From NCBI RefSeq assembly GCF_021728535.1, contig NZ_JAKKDU010000017.1:25001-82943 (forward strand): a stretch of 57,943 bases of DNA, written 5' to 3'. Positions within the stretch are counted from its first letter, which is position 1. The number at the start of each line of letters is the position of its first letter. Below, in pieces: positions 16,269-25,238 of this stretch. Made by a program: the position numbers and the translations under genes. This DNA comes from Wocania arenilitoris. Its GTDB lineage: Bacteria; Bacteroidota; Bacteroidia; Flavobacteriales; Flavobacteriaceae. The notes under the pieces are model-generated. The model ran no database searches, was not told the DNA's origin, and saw only the letters and a list, made by a program, of their open reading frames with translations.

Positions 16269-18500
16269 ATGAAGCACAACAAACTCTTTTTATATGTAAT
16301 AGGTATGCTATTACTAGCAAGTTTTAAAAACTCCTATTCACAAACAACCTATAACGTTACATCAACAGATTTAGAAGGTCCTGGCTCTTTTTTACAAGCC
16401 ATACAAGATGCTAATGCTAACCCAGGAGAGGACATTATTCAATTTTCTGCAGGATTAATTGTAGATGCTATTACGCCAGGATTCAGTCTAACAAATCCAG
16501 ACATGGCAATAATTCTCGAATCTGTAGTCATTGAAGGTAACGGAAGTTCTATTAATGCAAAACAATGGTGGATTGCTGCGGATGGTACTACAAATCCATT
16601 AGCCGCATGCCCGGGATCCATAGGCAGTACCACTATTATGTTAAAAGCACCAACGTTTTTAAGGGTTGGGACTATTGGTCAAGATAATTCTGCTATTACT
16701 GTAACCATAAAAGATCTCTCAATTAAAGAGTTTAATGGTGTTGCGCAAATATATGAAAATGCAACTTTAAATTTGGAGAATTTTAAAGCTAGCGATATTT
16801 GGGCTACTAATAATTGTCCAAGTGGCACAACTGGTATGATGTCAGTAGCTAGTGGCGGTTCATTGTCTATAAAAAATTCATCTTTTCAAGAATCTATAAA
16901 TTGGGAGACCACACCGGATTTAACTGCAACAATTATCTCTGAGCCAAATGCAGGAAATTTAACAATTGAAAATAGTCTTTTTTACGATTTAAACAAACAA
17001 AAACATTACGCAATTAATTGGGAAGGTTCTGGTTCTGCTGTTGCTAATATTGTCAGCTCAAGGTTTTTAGGTGCTGGTGGTTTAAAAATATCTGGTGGTA
17101 CTACCACAAATATTGTTAATTCTACTTTTGTTTTATCAGATGGATTAGGCGTGTTAAATTACGGGGAACGTATTTGGAATAATTCAAATGGCCCTATGAA
17201 TATTATTGCTTCTTCAATTAGATTTAATGGCAATGAATGTAACTTGGAATGTTCTAGTTTCTCTGTTAATTCATTAATCCATAACAGTTCTTCTGGTTCA
17301 CTTAATTTTATAGAATCAGCTATTGGCTTTAACTTCCCATCAACTACAGGAACAATTTTGCTCACTTTAGAGGGTTCAAATATTACAGCTGATGGAGCTA
17401 CATGGATTGAGCCTTCAGTAAGTCAAGATGCTGCTGCCTTAAAAACCATTACTTCACAACTAAATTTACTTACGAATTTAAATGGTTTTGAACCGCAAGT
17501 AAACACCAGCATAGTATTCTTAGATGCTGAATTTGTTAAACCTGCATTTCCGGGAGAATTGATTGATGTTGTTAATACTCCTTTAACCAATCCTATAACA
17601 AATCAGCCAATTACTTTAGACCCAATTGGCAATGATAGGTTTGATGGTAATGGTTTTCGTGATATTGGCGCCATTCAATTATCAGTGGCTCCATTTTTGA
17701 ATTTAAGCTCCATAGGGAATGAATCTGCAACCCTTAACTGGAATGAACCTGTCCACCATGATGGTCATTCAATTATAAGATATGAGGTATCATATATTGA
17801 ATCAGGTGGCTTTACTCCTACCATTGTTACAGTCAATTTACCTAATCTAACAACTACAATAAATGGTTTAACAAATGGTACTGAATATGTGTTTTCAGTT
17901 AGAGCTGTTTATGATAATGGTGGTTCTGAATTAAATGGTCCATACTCTAATAATGTAACGGATACACCGTTTGGAACTCTGAATGCTCCTACACTAATTG
18001 CTACACCAGGAGATCAACAAATAGACCTTTCTTGGAATCTTCCTGATTTAGGCGGTCGTACATTTCAAAATTATGTTTTATATTGGAAAGAAAGTAGTTC
18101 TTCAACCTGGGATACTGTATATGTTATTACAGACCCAAATGAAACTACAAGAACTGTAAGCGGCTTAGTAAATGGCACCACTTATGAGTTTAGGATTAAT
18201 GCAAGAGCTTCAGGCGAGATTAGTGTGTTTAATACTACTACTGCTACACCTGATTCTGGACTAGGAATTGAAGAGCTATCAAATAATGTGGTTTCTTTTT
18301 ATCCTAATCCAGTTAACGACGTTGTAAATATTAAATTAGATGAAAGCTTTAAAGCTAAATTGTTTAACATTAGCGGTAAATTGGTACTTGAAGTAAATAA
18401 TAAAAAACAAATTGATATTTCTTTCTTAAGTAGAGGTGCTTATATCTTAAAAATTGAAAGTGAAGATAAAATTTATTCGGGTAAAATTTTAAAGGAATAA
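16269..18500 (+). CDS. Secreted beta-helix / fibronectin III protein with type IX sorting domain
   Basis: 743 residues. A signal peptide ends near S-Y-S-Q (residue 25). Residues ~28-460 resemble polymorphic-outer-membrane-protein/right-handed beta-helix domains: the opening P-G-S-F-L-Q-A-I-Q-D-A-N-A, then repeated L-S-I-K, L-T-I-E-N-S and I-V-N-S-T-F turns. Two fibronectin type III domains follow: ~480-560 (A-T-L-N-W-N-E-P to S-V-R-A-V-Y-D) and ~575-655 (Q-Q-I-D-L-S-W-N-L-P to F-R-I-N-A-R-A). The last ~75 residues are a type A sorting domain (V-S-F-Y-P-N-P-V, N-I-S-G-K, R-G-A-Y-I-L-K-I). Probably a large surface adhesin or polysaccharide-binding protein. Confidence 0.82.
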   Translation: MKHNKLFLYVIGMLLLASFKNSYSQTTYNVTSTDLEGPGSFLQAIQDANANPGEDIIQFSAGLIVDAITPGFSLTNPDMAIILESVVIEGNGSSINAKQWWIAADGTTNPLAACPGSIGSTTIMLKAPTFLRVGTIGQDNSAITVTIKDLSIKEFNGVAQIYENATLNLENFKASDIWATNNCPSGTTGMMSVASGGSLSIKNSSFQESINWETTPDLTATIISEPNAGNLTIENSLFYDLNKQKHYAINWEGSGSAVANIVSSRFLGAGGLKISGGTTTNIVNSTFVLSDGLGVLNYGERIWNNSNGPMNIIASSIRFNGNECNLECSSFSVNSLIHNSSSGSLNFIESAIGFNFPSTTGTILLTLEGSNITADGATWIEPSVSQDAAALKTITSQLNLLTNLNGFEPQVNTSIVFLDAEFVKPAFPGELIDVVNTPLTNPITNQPITLDPIGNDRFDGNGFRDIGAIQLSVAPFLNLSSIGNESATLNWNEPVHHDGHSIIRYEVSYIESGGFTPTIVTVNLPNLTTTINGLTNGTEYVFSVRAVYDNGGSELNGPYSNNVTDTPFGTLNAPTLIATPGDQQIDLSWNLPDLGGRTFQNYVLYWKESSSSTWDTVYVITDPNETTRTVSGLVNGTTYEFRINARASGEISVFNTTTATPDSGLGIEELSNNVVSFYPNPVNDVVNIKLDESFKAKLFNISGKLVLEVNNKKQIDISFLSRGAYILKIESEDKIYSGKILKE

Positions 18501-18683
18501 AAGCTCTGTATTAAAACAAAACTTTAACAAATTAGGGACTATAAAGTATTTTGTGTTTATGTCTATTTAGATTATTGAAAACATATTTTAAATTCAAAAA
18601 CAAAAATTTATTTTTAAATTTTATTATTCTAAATTCAAAATTAAAACAACTATTAGTCTTGATTAGAAAAAAGAAACTTATAT

Positions 18684-18722
18684 AAAAGAGAATTCACAAA
18701 ATTTAAGTGAATTCTCTTTTTT
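18684..18722 (+). terminator. Rho-independent terminator
   Basis: Perfect 14-base arms (AAAAGAGAATTCAC at 18684-18697, complement at 18707-18720) with a 9-nt loop and a T-run. It lies 184 bases after the T9SS gene and should end its transcript. The rest of 18501-18683 shows no gene. Confidence 0.85.
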
Positions 18723-18788
18723 TCATTTTGTGCGTAATGATAAATTTATAAAAGTTTTAAAAAGCCTAATTTTGAATCCAACAAGTAT

Positions 18789-18815
18789 AATATCATTTCT
18801 TATTTAAATGATATT
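18789..18815 (+). promoter_or_regulatory. Perfect hairpin in the leader of the next gene
   Basis: AATATCATTT (18789-18798) pairs perfectly with 18806-18815 across a 7-nt loop, 25 bases before the ATG at 18841. There is no T-run, so it is not a terminator. A TAATTTTG box at 18767-18774 could be the -7 element, which would place the hairpin at the transcript 5' end, where it could stabilise the message or act as an operator. Confidence 0.4.
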
Positions 18816-18840
18816 AGAGAACTAAAACTAATTAAAAAAC

Positions 18841-19263
18841 ATGGAAGAAATGTCAATTGAATATTGGAATGCACTAGCTAATCAACTAATAATAATTAGT
18901 TCGTTATTAAGTGGATTTACAATTGCAGTAATTGCAAACCTCTTAGTATCTGATAGGAATACTCGGTTGTTTAGAATTATAATGATAGCTGCAGTATTAG
19001 CGGCTAGTTTCTTTTTAATCACATTATTTGCTAACACAAAAGTTTTAATAATGTCAACAAATGGGTACCCTTTTAAAATGACAGAAAAAGGATTGGTTAA
19101 TTTTTCTTTAATTGGATCAATTAGTCTCTATTTAGGAATTATGTCGCTAATTACTATTGTTGTATTAGCAGGTTGGACTAAATCAAAAAAAATGGGAATA
19201 TTTACTACGCTAATTGGAATTTTAACATTCGCAATAATCCTTTTAATGTTAAATTTAAATTAA
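18841..19263 (+). CDS. Four-helix membrane protein of unknown function
   Basis: 140 residues with four predicted membrane helices (about 15-33, 44-63, 88-111 and 117-138), a charged loop (V-S-D-R-N-T-R-L-F-R) between the first two and a periplasmic or cytoplasmic loop with N-G-Y-P-F-K-M-T-E-K. I do not recognise a family. It is six bases upstream of the broken CPBP protease gene and the two form an operon. Confidence 0.6.
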   Translation: MEEMSIEYWNALANQLIIISSLLSGFTIAVIANLLVSDRNTRLFRIIMIAAVLAASFFLITLFANTKVLIMSTNGYPFKMTEKGLVNFSLIGSISLYLGIMSLITIVVLAGWTKSKKMGIFTTLIGILTFAIILLMLNLN

Positions 19264-19269
19264 ATAAAT

Positions 19270-20046
19270 ATGAACAATACAAAAGCAGTATTACAATACT
19301 TGGGAGTCATTATGGTATCATTATTATATATGACCTTGCTTATTTTTACACAATTAAGTTTTTAAACTACTGTTGAAGATGAAAACTTAAAACTATTGAT
19401 AGCATTGGGAATGGGAATTCTTTTTCCATATGCTATCTATTTATTAAATAATTTATATTTTAAAAAAATAGGATTAACACCTCCTCCTCTATTGAGGTTA
19501 AATGTTACTCTCCTAAAAAACATAATAATTGGATTTTTATTAGGGCTGCTAGCATTGTATTTATCTGGACTTCTGTTTTATTTCCAAACAAATGACATAA
19601 ATAATTTCTTTTTTAAAGTGTCTTTTCCGCTAATAGTATTTAACATCCTTACTGCAATTGGAGAAGAAATTATTTTTAGAGGCACTTTATTAAACGTCTT
19701 TGCCCAAAAGAATAAACGATATCTGGGGCTAATTATATCTGCTATAATCTTCGCTTTAATACATTTATTGAACGTGCTTATAGGACAAGAAGTTAGTATT
19801 TCTCATATATTAACCTTGATTTTAGCCTGACTATTCTTAGGCTTAATCTATCTAAATTTTGGTTTGGTTAGTGCCATTGCTACACATTATATATGGAATC
19901 TTCTTCACGCAGGAGCAAATTTTAGTGAAGAAGGATATACCGTTCAATTTGTTCTCTTTATTTTATGCATAGGGCTTTTTTATTTAGATTGTAAAAATGA
20001 AAAACCAAATAATGACAGCAGCCAACAAATAGAACACTATAAATAA
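19270..20046 (+). pseudogene. CPBP-family intramembrane protease, two in-frame stops
   Basis: One continuous frame of 259 codons runs from ATG at 19270 to TAA at 20044-20046, broken by TAA at 19363-19365 (codon 32) and TGA at 19828-19830 (codon 187). Ignoring these, the protein is a normal-length CPBP (CaaX protease/bacteriocin-processing) membrane protein. Motif 1 is G-E-E-I-I-F-R-G with Glu132/133 and Arg137, motif 2 F-A-L-I-H (~155-159) and motif 3 H-Y-I-W-N (~205-209). These are the glutamic-protease active-site elements and all are conserved. No frameshift exists, so decay is recent, the stops are read through, or the consensus sequence has errors. The TGA would be TGG (Trp) by one change. 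Confidence 0.82.
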
Positions 20047-20139
20047 ACTTAAAAAATAATAATAAATTAAATATCAGTTAGAAAAAACCATTATTAAAAA
20101 GGAAAAAATAAAGAGAAAGACAAAGAATAAGAAGAATCA

Positions 20140-21663
20140 TTATTCCATAATCACAGTGCTAAACTTAGCGTTTACAACAATGTTTTTATTGGTTTCGGTA
20201 TTGTTAATAGTTAATGAAGATATATTATCATCATTTGGTTTTTCTGGGTGTTTAAAGCGCGTACGCGTGCCTTTGTACTGAAAATTATAATTCACTTTTG
20301 GAAGCACTATAAAAGCATCGGTATTTTGTAAAATAACATTTAAGTTATTAAAAGTATCATCAATTTTTAAAATTTTTAAATCTCCAATACTACCATCAAT
20401 AATAGCACTACCTAAAAGGTTTTTTATTTCGGTGTTTGATGAATTAGAGTTTAACACCAACTGCTTTACATTATTTAACTCTACGTTTTCAACATACTTT
20501 AAATTTAATTCACCTAAATTCCAATGGTTTACATAAACTGGCGAATAAGAAGCATTAATGGAAGTACTACTTCCATTAATGCTATGTGCTGTAAACTTAG
20601 TATGCGATAAGTCTGCTTTTAAATTGTTAATATTTGCAGCAAATTCTATTTCGCCATGTCTTACATTAACTTTTAATTTGGCGCCTTTTGGCATTTTAAT
20701 TATAATTGTTTTTTTAACTTTTGAATGTGATTTTTTATTAACCAATTTCTCAATTAAAACGCGTCTTTTACTCGATAGTTTTTTACGCTCTTCAGCACGT
20801 TTTTTCATTACCACTGCACGCTCTTTAGTTCTATCCTTTAAAGCTTTTGTTTGCGCCTGTAAGCGTTCTGTTTTAATTCCCATTTGTTCTGCAAAACGCT
20901 TGCCCCAAGATTCCATTTTTTCTGCATACTCTTCATTATTCCACTTGCCTTTATACTTTTCGACCCATTTCTCCATTTCTTTAGCATATTTCTCACCCCA
21001 TTCTTTTCCAAATTTCTCGCCCCAAGCTTCCATTTTATCTTCATATTCCTTACCAAACTTCATTTCAAAATTCTTGGTGTATTCTTCAATATACTTTTCA
21101 CCATCCTTTTTATAAGCCTTGTAATCAAAATTAAATTTGTTTACACCTTCAGGTAATTCGGGCAATTCTGGTAATTCTGGCATTTCTGGCATTTTTGGAA
21201 ATTCTGGTAAATCTGGCATTTCTGGAAGCTCTGCCATCTCAAAATGAAAATCGAAATCCATATCTTTTAAATCTGCCAATTCATACTTTAGCTCTTTTAA
21301 TACAGCCCGCGCAGCTTCATTATCGCCGTTACTAAGATGTACCCATAGCGAAGGAGAATACCCTTTGGTTTTTATTGAAACTTCGCCTTGAGAACCTTCA
21401 ATATTTACATCCCAATCTTTTAAAGCGTCTTGTATTTCTTCGTCAGTTAAATCTTCGCCTTCAATATAAGCTTCAATTTCAACTGTGTTTTTACTCCAAG
21501 TATCAAATACAATGTTACAATAACTTGTATTTAAATCGATTGTAACATCTTTATCTACTTTAATTGATTGAGATACTTTAGTTAATTTTTGTTGAGCTAA
21601 TGCACTGCCCGATACAAAACAGACTAAAATCAGTAATTTTATTTTTATAATTGTCTTGTTCAT
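20140..21663 (-). CDS. Exported DUF4097-like protein with Pro-Glu and Trp/Lys/Glu repeat insert
   Basis: 507 residues. A signal peptide ends at A-L-A-Q (24). Residues 25-110 and 318-507 are beta-rich and resemble the two parts of a DUF4097/adhesin-like beta-helix (for example K-V-N-V-R-H-G-E-I-E near 331). Between them lie three odd segments. 145-172 is a Pro-Glu ladder with repeated E-L-P and M-P-E units. 180-262 is a charged Trp/Lys/Glu region with spaced repeats such as M-E-A-W-G-E-K-F-G-K-E-W and M-E-S-W-G-K-R-F. 263-312 is Lys/Arg-rich. It is the third gene of a sigma/anti-sigma operon, 11 bases after the anti-sigma gene, and may sense envelope state or be an output. Function unknown. 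Confidence 0.7.
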   Translation of the reverse strand: MNKTIIKIKLLILVCFVSGSALAQQKLTKVSQSIKVDKDVTIDLNTSYCNIVFDTWSKNTVEIEAYIEGEDLTDEEIQDALKDWDVNIEGSQGEVSIKTKGYSPSLWVHLSNGDNEAARAVLKELKYELADLKDMDFDFHFEMAELPEMPDLPEFPKMPEMPELPELPELPEGVNKFNFDYKAYKKDGEKYIEEYTKNFEMKFGKEYEDKMEAWGEKFGKEWGEKYAKEMEKWVEKYKGKWNNEEYAEKMESWGKRFAEQMGIKTERLQAQTKALKDRTKERAVVMKKRAEERKKLSSKRRVLIEKLVNKKSHSKVKKTIIIKMPKGAKLKVNVRHGEIEFAANINNLKADLSHTKFTAHSINGSSTSINASYSPVYVNHWNLGELNLKYVENVELNNVKQLVLNSNSSNTEIKNLLGSAIIDGSIGDLKILKIDDTFNNLNVILQNTDAFIVLPKVNYNFQYKGTRTRFKHPEKPNDDNISSLTINNTETNKNIVVNAKFSTVIME

Positions 21664-21674
21664 TTTTTGATTTT

Positions 21675-22244
21675 TTAGATGGATTGTTTTACTTCTTCAA
21701 GATTATCTTCAGAAGTTTGTAATGTGCTTAATTGCGATCGTAAACGATACAAAAGATTTAAACGAAATTTTAAATTATCAATTAATGCATTTACTGTTAA
21801 CTCACTTGGTCCAGACTCGGTTAATTCAACCGATAAGCTTTGGTACTCCTTATTAAGTTCATCCAATTGTAATAAATAACCATCAATAACATCTTTGTTT
21901 TCTGGTGTGTATTCCATTTTAGATAACTCTAAATTTATACTTGCTAAATAATAATCTTCAACCTTTTTTAAGCCTGGAGACACATCACCCAAAGTTTTGG
22001 TTTCAACAGGTTGTGTTGTTACCACCTCAATAGGTTTTTCTATGTCTAAATAATGGTACGCACCAAAACTCAAACCTAAAAGCAATACCACACTTGCAGC
22101 AATTTGTAGCCAATTAAATTTAGATTTTTGCTTTTCAGGAAATGCTTTATCTAGTTTTTCAAGAAATCGATCTTGATGATTTTTTGGCATCTTTTCGTTC
22201 GATACTTTATCATCTTTAAATAAGCTTTTAATATCTCGTGCCAT
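21675..22244 (-). CDS. Anti-sigma factor, single-span membrane protein
   Basis: 189 residues: a cytoplasmic N-terminal region (1-43) with R-F-L-E-K-L-D-K-A-F-P, one transmembrane helix (about 46-64, W-L-Q-I-A-A-S-V-V-L-L-L-G-L) and a periplasmic, helical C-terminal region (90-185). It lacks the zinc-binding HxxxCxxC motif of ZAS-type anti-sigma factors. It overlaps the sigma factor gene by 17 bases, so the two are translated together, as usual for sigma/anti-sigma pairs in flavobacteria. It likely holds the ECF sigma factor at the membrane. Signal and release mechanism are unknown. Confidence 0.75.
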   Translation of the reverse strand: MARDIKSLFKDDKVSNEKMPKNHQDRFLEKLDKAFPEKQKSKFNWLQIAASVVLLLGLSFGAYHYLDIEKPIEVVTTQPVETKTLGDVSPGLKKVEDYYLASINLELSKMEYTPENKDVIDGYLLQLDELNKEYQSLSVELTESGPSELTVNALIDNLKFRLNLLYRLRSQLSTLQTSEDNLEEVKQSI

Positions 22245-22779
22245 TTTTTTTAAGTGTTAAGAGTTCTTGTAATTTTGCTTTACCTCTCAATAATTGAGTA
22301 CGCGATGCGACTTGAGATATGCTTAATATCTCCGATATTTCTTGGTGGTCGTAACCCTCAATCAAATACAACATCACTACATACTGGTATTTATCTGGTA
22401 AATTATTAATTGCATGTTTTACATCGTTTAATGTAATTGTATCTTCAACTAACCATTTGTCGTCGTCTTCAGCATCAATAACTTTTAGGTGCACCTCATC
22501 TAACTCCACAAGTTTTTGCTTTTTAGACTTTAAGAAATCAATACTTTTATTAACAACAATACGTTTTAACCATGCGCCAAAAGTAACTTCTGCTTTATAT
22601 TGGTGTAGTTTAGAAAACGCTTTAATAAAGGCTTCCTGTACCACATCTTCAGCATCATTAGCATCTTTTAAAAACCTATTAGCAACAATATACATCCCAT
22701 CGCAGTACTGGTTGTATAACTGCAATTGTGCTTTCCGGTTGTTTTGTTTACATTGCTCAATAATGTTAACATTAAACAT
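22228..22779 (-). CDS. ECF RNA polymerase sigma factor
   Basis: 183 residues. Region 2 (about 10-80) contains D-A-N-D-A-E-D-V-V-Q-E-A-F-I-K-A-F and F-G-A-W-L-K-R-I-V-V-N. Region 4 (about 118-172) contains the L-P-D-K-Y-Q-Y-V-V-M-L-Y helix and the DNA-reading helix-turn-helix with Y-D-H-Q-E-I-S-E-I-L. It lacks region 3, as in all group 4 sigma factors. It heads an operon with an anti-sigma factor and an exported repeat protein, typical of envelope-stress circuits. I see no clear autoregulated promoter; the divergent DUF2911 gene is 163 bases away. Confidence 0.9.
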   Translation of the reverse strand: MFNVNIIEQCKQNNRKAQLQLYNQYCDGMYIVANRFLKDANDAEDVVQEAFIKAFSKLHQYKAEVTFGAWLKRIVVNKSIDFLKSKKQKLVELDEVHLKVIDAEDDDKWLVEDTITLNDVKHAINNLPDKYQYVVMLYLIEGYDHQEISEILSISQVASRTQLLRGKAKLQELLTLKKNGTRY

Positions 22780-22942
22780 ACTAAGTCTACTTTTGGTTTA
22801 AGCTAGTTCTTTTTAAAAGACGACAGAAAAAATATAATGTGACAAAAAGTAATTATTTTTTTAGAATAATAAATATTTGGGTGTTTCAATTTTATTAATT
22901 ATCACTTTTTAAAGTATCTTTAGCTCATAATAAATACCCTTT

Positions 22943-23497
22943 ATGAATATCTTTTTAAAACGCATTTTATTAATATTATCATTTATTGCTTTAGGCTTAT
23001 TTTTATATTCTCTTTTTGTTGAAAATATTTTCGCTTCTCGCTTAAGTCCTAAAGATACAGTTGAATTTAAATTAAACGATTTAAAACTTGAAGTGTTTTA
23101 CAACAGACCATCAAAAAAAGATCGCGAAATTTTTGGAGCTTTAGTGCCTTTTAATCAAGTATGGCGAACAGGTGCAAACGAAGCTACTACTTTTGAAACC
23201 AATCAAAAACTAGATATAAATGGCATGCCTTTACCAAAAGGGAAATATACACTTTGGACAGTACCAAAAGATAGTGTTTGGACCATAATATTTAATTCTA
23301 AGCAATATCCTTGGGGTGTTACCGATGAAATGAAACCGTACTGGGATCCTAATTACGATGTTTTAAATGTTGATATTCCTGTTGAGAAATTAAATACAAC
23401 CGTTGAGCAATTTACCATAGCTTTTGATAACTCTACAGATCAACTCTTTTTAACCATGGCTTGGGATGATGTTAAAGTTGCTGTACCACTTAAATAA
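22943..23497 (+). CDS. DUF2911 exported or membrane-anchored protein
   Basis: 184 residues. One hydrophobic helix (8-25) acts as signal or anchor. The DUF2911 domain follows, with S-P-K-D-T-V-E-F near 34, the Y-N-R-P-S-K-K-D-R-E-I-F-G block (53-65), the P-F-N-Q-V-W-R-T-G-A-N-E-A-T block (69-82) and L-P-K-G-K-Y-T-L-W-T. These are invariant features of a family common in Bacteroidota, of unknown biochemical role. Length is normal. It is divergent from the ECF sigma gene, so its promoter region could be a target of that sigma, though a TATCTTTA box suggests the housekeeping sigma. Confidence 0.85.
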   Translation: MNIFLKRILLILSFIALGLFLYSLFVENIFASRLSPKDTVEFKLNDLKLEVFYNRPSKKDREIFGALVPFNQVWRTGANEATTFETNQKLDINGMPLPKGKYTLWTVPKDSVWTIIFNSKQYPWGVTDEMKPYWDPNYDVLNVDIPVEKLNTTVEQFTIAFDNSTDQLFLTMAWDDVKVAVPLK

Positions 23498-23577
23498 GTA
23501 ATTAATTCTGTTGGTAGCAAACAGTGTTCGGTCATAAAAAACAAAATAATATAAATTAGACAAACATTCGCGCACTC

Positions 23578-24654
23578 GTGGCAAAAGATAAAAAATCAAC
23601 TTTAATAGAAAACCAAGACGTTTCGCAGCTAGAAATTACTAATAGTATTTCTATTAAAAATATAAAAAAGAAGCGTAATGCAAGAATTAATCCTAAAACT
23701 TTAGTAACATCCATTTTAAAAAAAGATACTACAGCACTAAGTAGGGCTATTACTTTAGTTGAAAGTAAAAACACAGAACACCTAGATATAGCAAATAATA
23801 TTATAAAACAGTGTTTACCACATGCCAACAAATCTATTAGAATTGGTATTACTGGTGTGCCAGGAGTTGGTAAAAGCACATTTATTGAAACTTTTGGGAA
23901 ACACTTAACAGCTTTAGGTAAACGTGTTGCTGTTTTAGCTATAGACCCAAGTAGTTCTCTTACCAAAGGTAGTATTTTAGGTGACAAAACCCGAATGGAA
24001 GAATTGGTTAAAGACGAGAATGCTTATATACGTCCGTCTGCTTCTGGGAAATCTCTTGGTGGTGTTGCCAAAAAAACACGCGAAAGTATTATTTTATGCG
24101 AAGCCGCTGGTTTTGATGTTATAATTATTGAAACCGTTGGTGTTGGACAAAGTGAAACCACCGTACACAGTATGGTAGATTTCTTTTTATTATTGAAGCT
24201 AGCTGGTGCTGGCGACGAACTGCAAGGTATTAAACGTGGTATTATAGAAATGGCAGATACTATTGCAATTAACAAAGCCGATGGCGATAACTTAAAACCT
24301 GCCAAACTTGCTAAGGTAGAATTTAATAGAGCCCTTCACCTTTACCCTCAAAAAAACTCGGATTGGCAACCCAAAGTAATGCTGTGCAGTGCAATAAAAA
24401 ATGAAGGGATTGATATTATTTGGAATGTTATTAATGAGTATATTGAAACTACTATTGAAAATAATTATTTTTATAAAAAACGAAAAGAGCAAAATAAGTT
24501 TTGGCTTATTCAAACCATAGAAGAGCAATTAAAATCTAATTTTTTTAATCGACCAGATATTAAAAAAGAGTTGACAACGCAATTGCATTTAATAGAAAAT
24601 AACAAAACCACGCCATTTGCAGCTGCTTATTATTTGTTAAGTTTAGCTCACTAA
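23578..24654 (+). CDS. meaB: MeaB/ArgK-type GTPase for methylmalonyl-CoA mutase, GTG start
   Basis: 358 residues of the SIMIBI GTPase family. The P-loop is G-V-P-G-V-G-K-S-T (93-101), followed by A-I-D-P-S-S, then E-T-V-G-V-G-Q-S-E (switch II) and N-K-A-D for guanine recognition. R-P-S-A-S-G-K-S-L-G-G-V is the MeaB-specific block. It protects and reloads methylmalonyl-CoA mutase with adenosylcobalamin. The mutase subunits are not in this window. The only reasonable start is GTG at 23578: an in-frame stop lies 21 bases upstream and the next Met is far inside the protein. The 3' end overlaps the convergent PAP2 gene by four bases. Confidence 0.9.
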   Translation: MAKDKKSTLIENQDVSQLEITNSISIKNIKKKRNARINPKTLVTSILKKDTTALSRAITLVESKNTEHLDIANNIIKQCLPHANKSIRIGITGVPGVGKSTFIETFGKHLTALGKRVAVLAIDPSSSLTKGSILGDKTRMEELVKDENAYIRPSASGKSLGGVAKKTRESIILCEAAGFDVIIIETVGVGQSETTVHSMVDFFLLLKLAGAGDELQGIKRGIIEMADTIAINKADGDNLKPAKLAKVEFNRALHLYPQKNSDWQPKVMLCSAIKNEGIDIIWNVINEYIETTIENNYFYKKRKEQNKFWLIQTIEEQLKSNFFNRPDIKKELTTQLHLIENNKTTPFAAAYYLLSLAH

Positions 24655-25223
24655 TTTTTTACAAATCTGCTTAAAAGATAGTTTACTAATTTGTAAAACA
24701 AAAACCCTGAAATAGCACCAAAAGCTAATCCACAAACAATATCTAATGGGTAATGTACACCAAGATAAATTCTACTATAAGCTACAATAAAACTCACCAA
24801 TATTAATAAGTAAATAAGGTTTTTATAGTATTGTCGTAAAAGTAATCCGCCAAAAATAGCTACCGCCATAGAGTTTGATGAATGTCCTGAAAAGAAGCCA
24901 TATTTACCGCATCTAACAGCTACAAAACGTATTTGGTCAACTATATCAAGATTTCCACAAGGTCTAGCTCTTTCAAAACCTCGTTTAAAAACATTTGTAA
25001 TTTGGTCTGTAAATGTTATCATTAGTGCGCAAACTAGCATAAGTAATAATACACCTTTCCAACCAAATTTCTTTTGGAATAAAAAAATTAATACTACGCC
25101 TAATATCGAACCAAATATGAATTTATTGGTAATAGCACGCCATAAAGCATCCCAAGGTTCTGAACCTAAATTATTTAAAAACAAGAATAATTCGGTGTCG
25201 TATTCTAAAAGTTTATCAATCAT
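24651..25223 (-). CDS. PAP2-family membrane phosphatase
   Basis: 190 residues with about five or six membrane helices. The three phosphatase motifs are present: K-R-G-F-E-R-A-R-P (K-x6-R-P), F-S-G-H-S (normally P-S-G-H) and S-R-I-Y-L-G-V-H-Y-P-L-D (S-R-x5-H-x3-D), with His as nucleophile and general acid. Likely substrates are lipid phosphates such as undecaprenyl pyrophosphate or phosphatidylglycerol phosphate, acted on from the periplasmic side. It is followed upstream (in transcription order) by a small gene 15 bases away, probably one operon with the MATE gene. Confidence 0.88.
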   Translation of the reverse strand: MIDKLLEYDTELFLFLNNLGSEPWDALWRAITNKFIFGSILGVVLIFLFQKKFGWKGVLLLMLVCALMITFTDQITNVFKRGFERARPCGNLDIVDQIRFVAVRCGKYGFFSGHSSNSMAVAIFGGLLLRQYYKNLIYLLILVSFIVAYSRIYLGVHYPLDIVCGLAFGAISGFLFYKLVNYLLSRFVKN

Positions 25224-25238
25224 TTGTAACTAGAGGCT

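Noticed and set aside
20558-21156. Two long open frames on the plus strand opposite the repeat-rich exported protein
   Set aside because: They mirror the repetitive Glu/Lys/Trp codons of the real minus-strand gene, are rich in Phe/Ser/Leu without family features, and have no promoter or ribosome-binding site.
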